From: Candidatus Ventrimonas merdavium
GTDB taxonomy: Bacteria; Bacillota; Clostridia; Lachnospirales; Lachnospiraceae
Length of the DNA: 48,904 nucleotides
Reading direction: 5' to 3'
NCBI GenBank assembly: GCA_018715565.1
Contig: DVLJ01000120.1
Span: forward strand, 1 to 48,904
Each line of letters starts with the position of its first letter. The stretch's first letter is position 1. This document shows positions 48,371 to 48,904 of this stretch, piece by piece. The notes under the pieces are model-generated. The model searched no databases, was not told where the DNA came from, and saw only the letters and a list, made by a program, of their open reading frames with translations. A program made the translations under genes and the position numbers.

Positions 48371-48904
48371 ATGGACGAAAAATATTTATTTATGCTAGAT
48401 AAGGAAGAAATGAAAACAAGAGTCAAAGCGTTAACAGGATTTGAAAAAGAAAGAGATGAAATCAAGGCTCTTTCAAAGATTATATTTGATATGGACATAG
48501 AGAATATTGAGTATATGAAGTTCCTTAATATTAATGGAAATGTTCTGCTTTTTGGCAAGCCAGGTACGGGGAAAACATCTATATGCTACGATTGTATGTT
48601 GGAAAACACAAGTGCATCATACTATCAACTGAATATGACAGCTTTAGTTTCTGAAAAATTGGGGAAAACAGCACAAAAAATAAATGAAGTGTTTGAAGAA
48701 GTATTGAATGAATCAAAAAAATATCCTGTATATTTATTGATTGAGGAGATAGAGGTTTTTTTGCCAAATAGAAGAGAATCAAAAGATTTAGAAGATATGA
48801 AGCGTGCATTGACAATCTTCATGCATTATCTGGATAAAATCAATCCAAATCTGATGGTGATGTGTACGACAAATCATCTGGAAAGTTTGGATCCTGCCAT
48901 TGTA
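48371..48904 (+). CDS. AAA+ ATPase (partial, runs off window)
   Basis: 178 codons without a stop, so it is missing from the ORF track. It starts MDEKYLFMLDKEEMKTRVKA after AGGAGGTG. AAA+ motifs: Walker A LFGKPGTGKTS, Walker B YLLIEEIEVFLPNR, sensor-1-like VMCTTNHLESLDPAIV. The acidic Walker B and the NHLESLDPA block resemble FtsH/CDC48-type AAA domains with a short N-terminal region. Codon use and base composition are strongly AT-rich compared with everything upstream, so it looks acquired. Stand-alone AAA ATPases of this kind are often paired with a protease or effector in mobile and defence islands; the partner would be beyond the window. Confidence 0.85.
   Translation, partial: MDEKYLFMLDKEEMKTRVKALTGFEKERDEIKALSKIIFDMDIENIEYMKFLNINGNVLLFGKPGTGKTSICYDCMLENTSASYYQLNMTALVSEKLGKTAQKINEVFEEVLNESKKYPVYLLIEEIEVFLPNRRESKDLEDMKRALTIFMHYLDKINPNLMVMCTTNHLESLDPAIV

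Overview
The window reads as the chromosome of a GC-rich Gram-positive anaerobe of the class Clostridia, most likely a Lachnospiraceae-type gut bacterium. The evidence is AGGAGG-type ribosome binding sites throughout, lipobox signal peptides, YesM/YesN-type two-component systems, an FMN riboswitch, a T-box leader, MutS2, YhaM, VanW, 2-hydroxycarboxylate and DAACS transporters, and ferredoxin-type aldo/keto reductase. No species-level assignment is attempted.

Layout. (1) 1-1809: a split chromate-transporter pair (minus) diverges from an FMN riboswitch and the riboflavin importer ribU. (2) 1923-12847: a three-protein sensor (membrane-tethered sugar-binding-type protein, YesM/LytS kinase, YesN/AraC regulator), followed by a complete branched-chain amino-acid-type ABC transporter livHMGF with two paralogous binding lipoproteins. 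(3) 13130-23090: a co-directional housekeeping run: sua5, dCMP deaminase, B12/radical-SAM protein, nth, DnaQ-like exonuclease, a 35-residue membrane protein, VanW protein, a HypE-like AIR-synthase fragment, Lrp regulator, aminotransferase and trmL. It ends at a bidirectional terminator facing an aldo/keto reductase. (4) 24240-25990: a small promoter-operator-terminator unit that could be a metal-regulated RNA, then a BASS-family transporter under a T-box leader. (5) 25993-39765: an orphan histidine kinase and a cell-wall-binding protein, then organic-acid genes: LysR regulator, DAACS symporter, a two-subunit UxaA/SuyAB-like lyase, an exported flavoprotein reductase, malic enzyme, a 2HCT transporter and a CitA/CitB-type two-component system. 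(6) 39829-48167: an OmpR-type regulator and mutS2 (minus), a catalytically degenerate HtrA-like protein, YhaM, a densely structured 600-nt intergenic region, and rlmD with a one-base frameshift. (7) From about 48170 the composition turns strongly AT-rich and a truncated AAA+ ATPase begins. This looks like the edge of an acquired island next to the 3' end of rlmD.

How the genes work together. The first sensor module probably controls the adjacent liv genes. The 28.7-39.8 kb block looks like uptake, dehydration, decarboxylation and reduction of C4 or other hydroxy acids, with its own LysR and CitAB-type control.

The most unusual pattern is the repeated occurrence of short, mostly GGA/GGG-phased tandem repeats with units of 9 to about 30 bp. 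They lie in leaders, between genes, as N-terminal extensions and inside variable loops of ordinary housekeeping proteins. The densest candidate non-coding RNA lies at 46012-46282. All calls come from reading the sequence; no searches were run.
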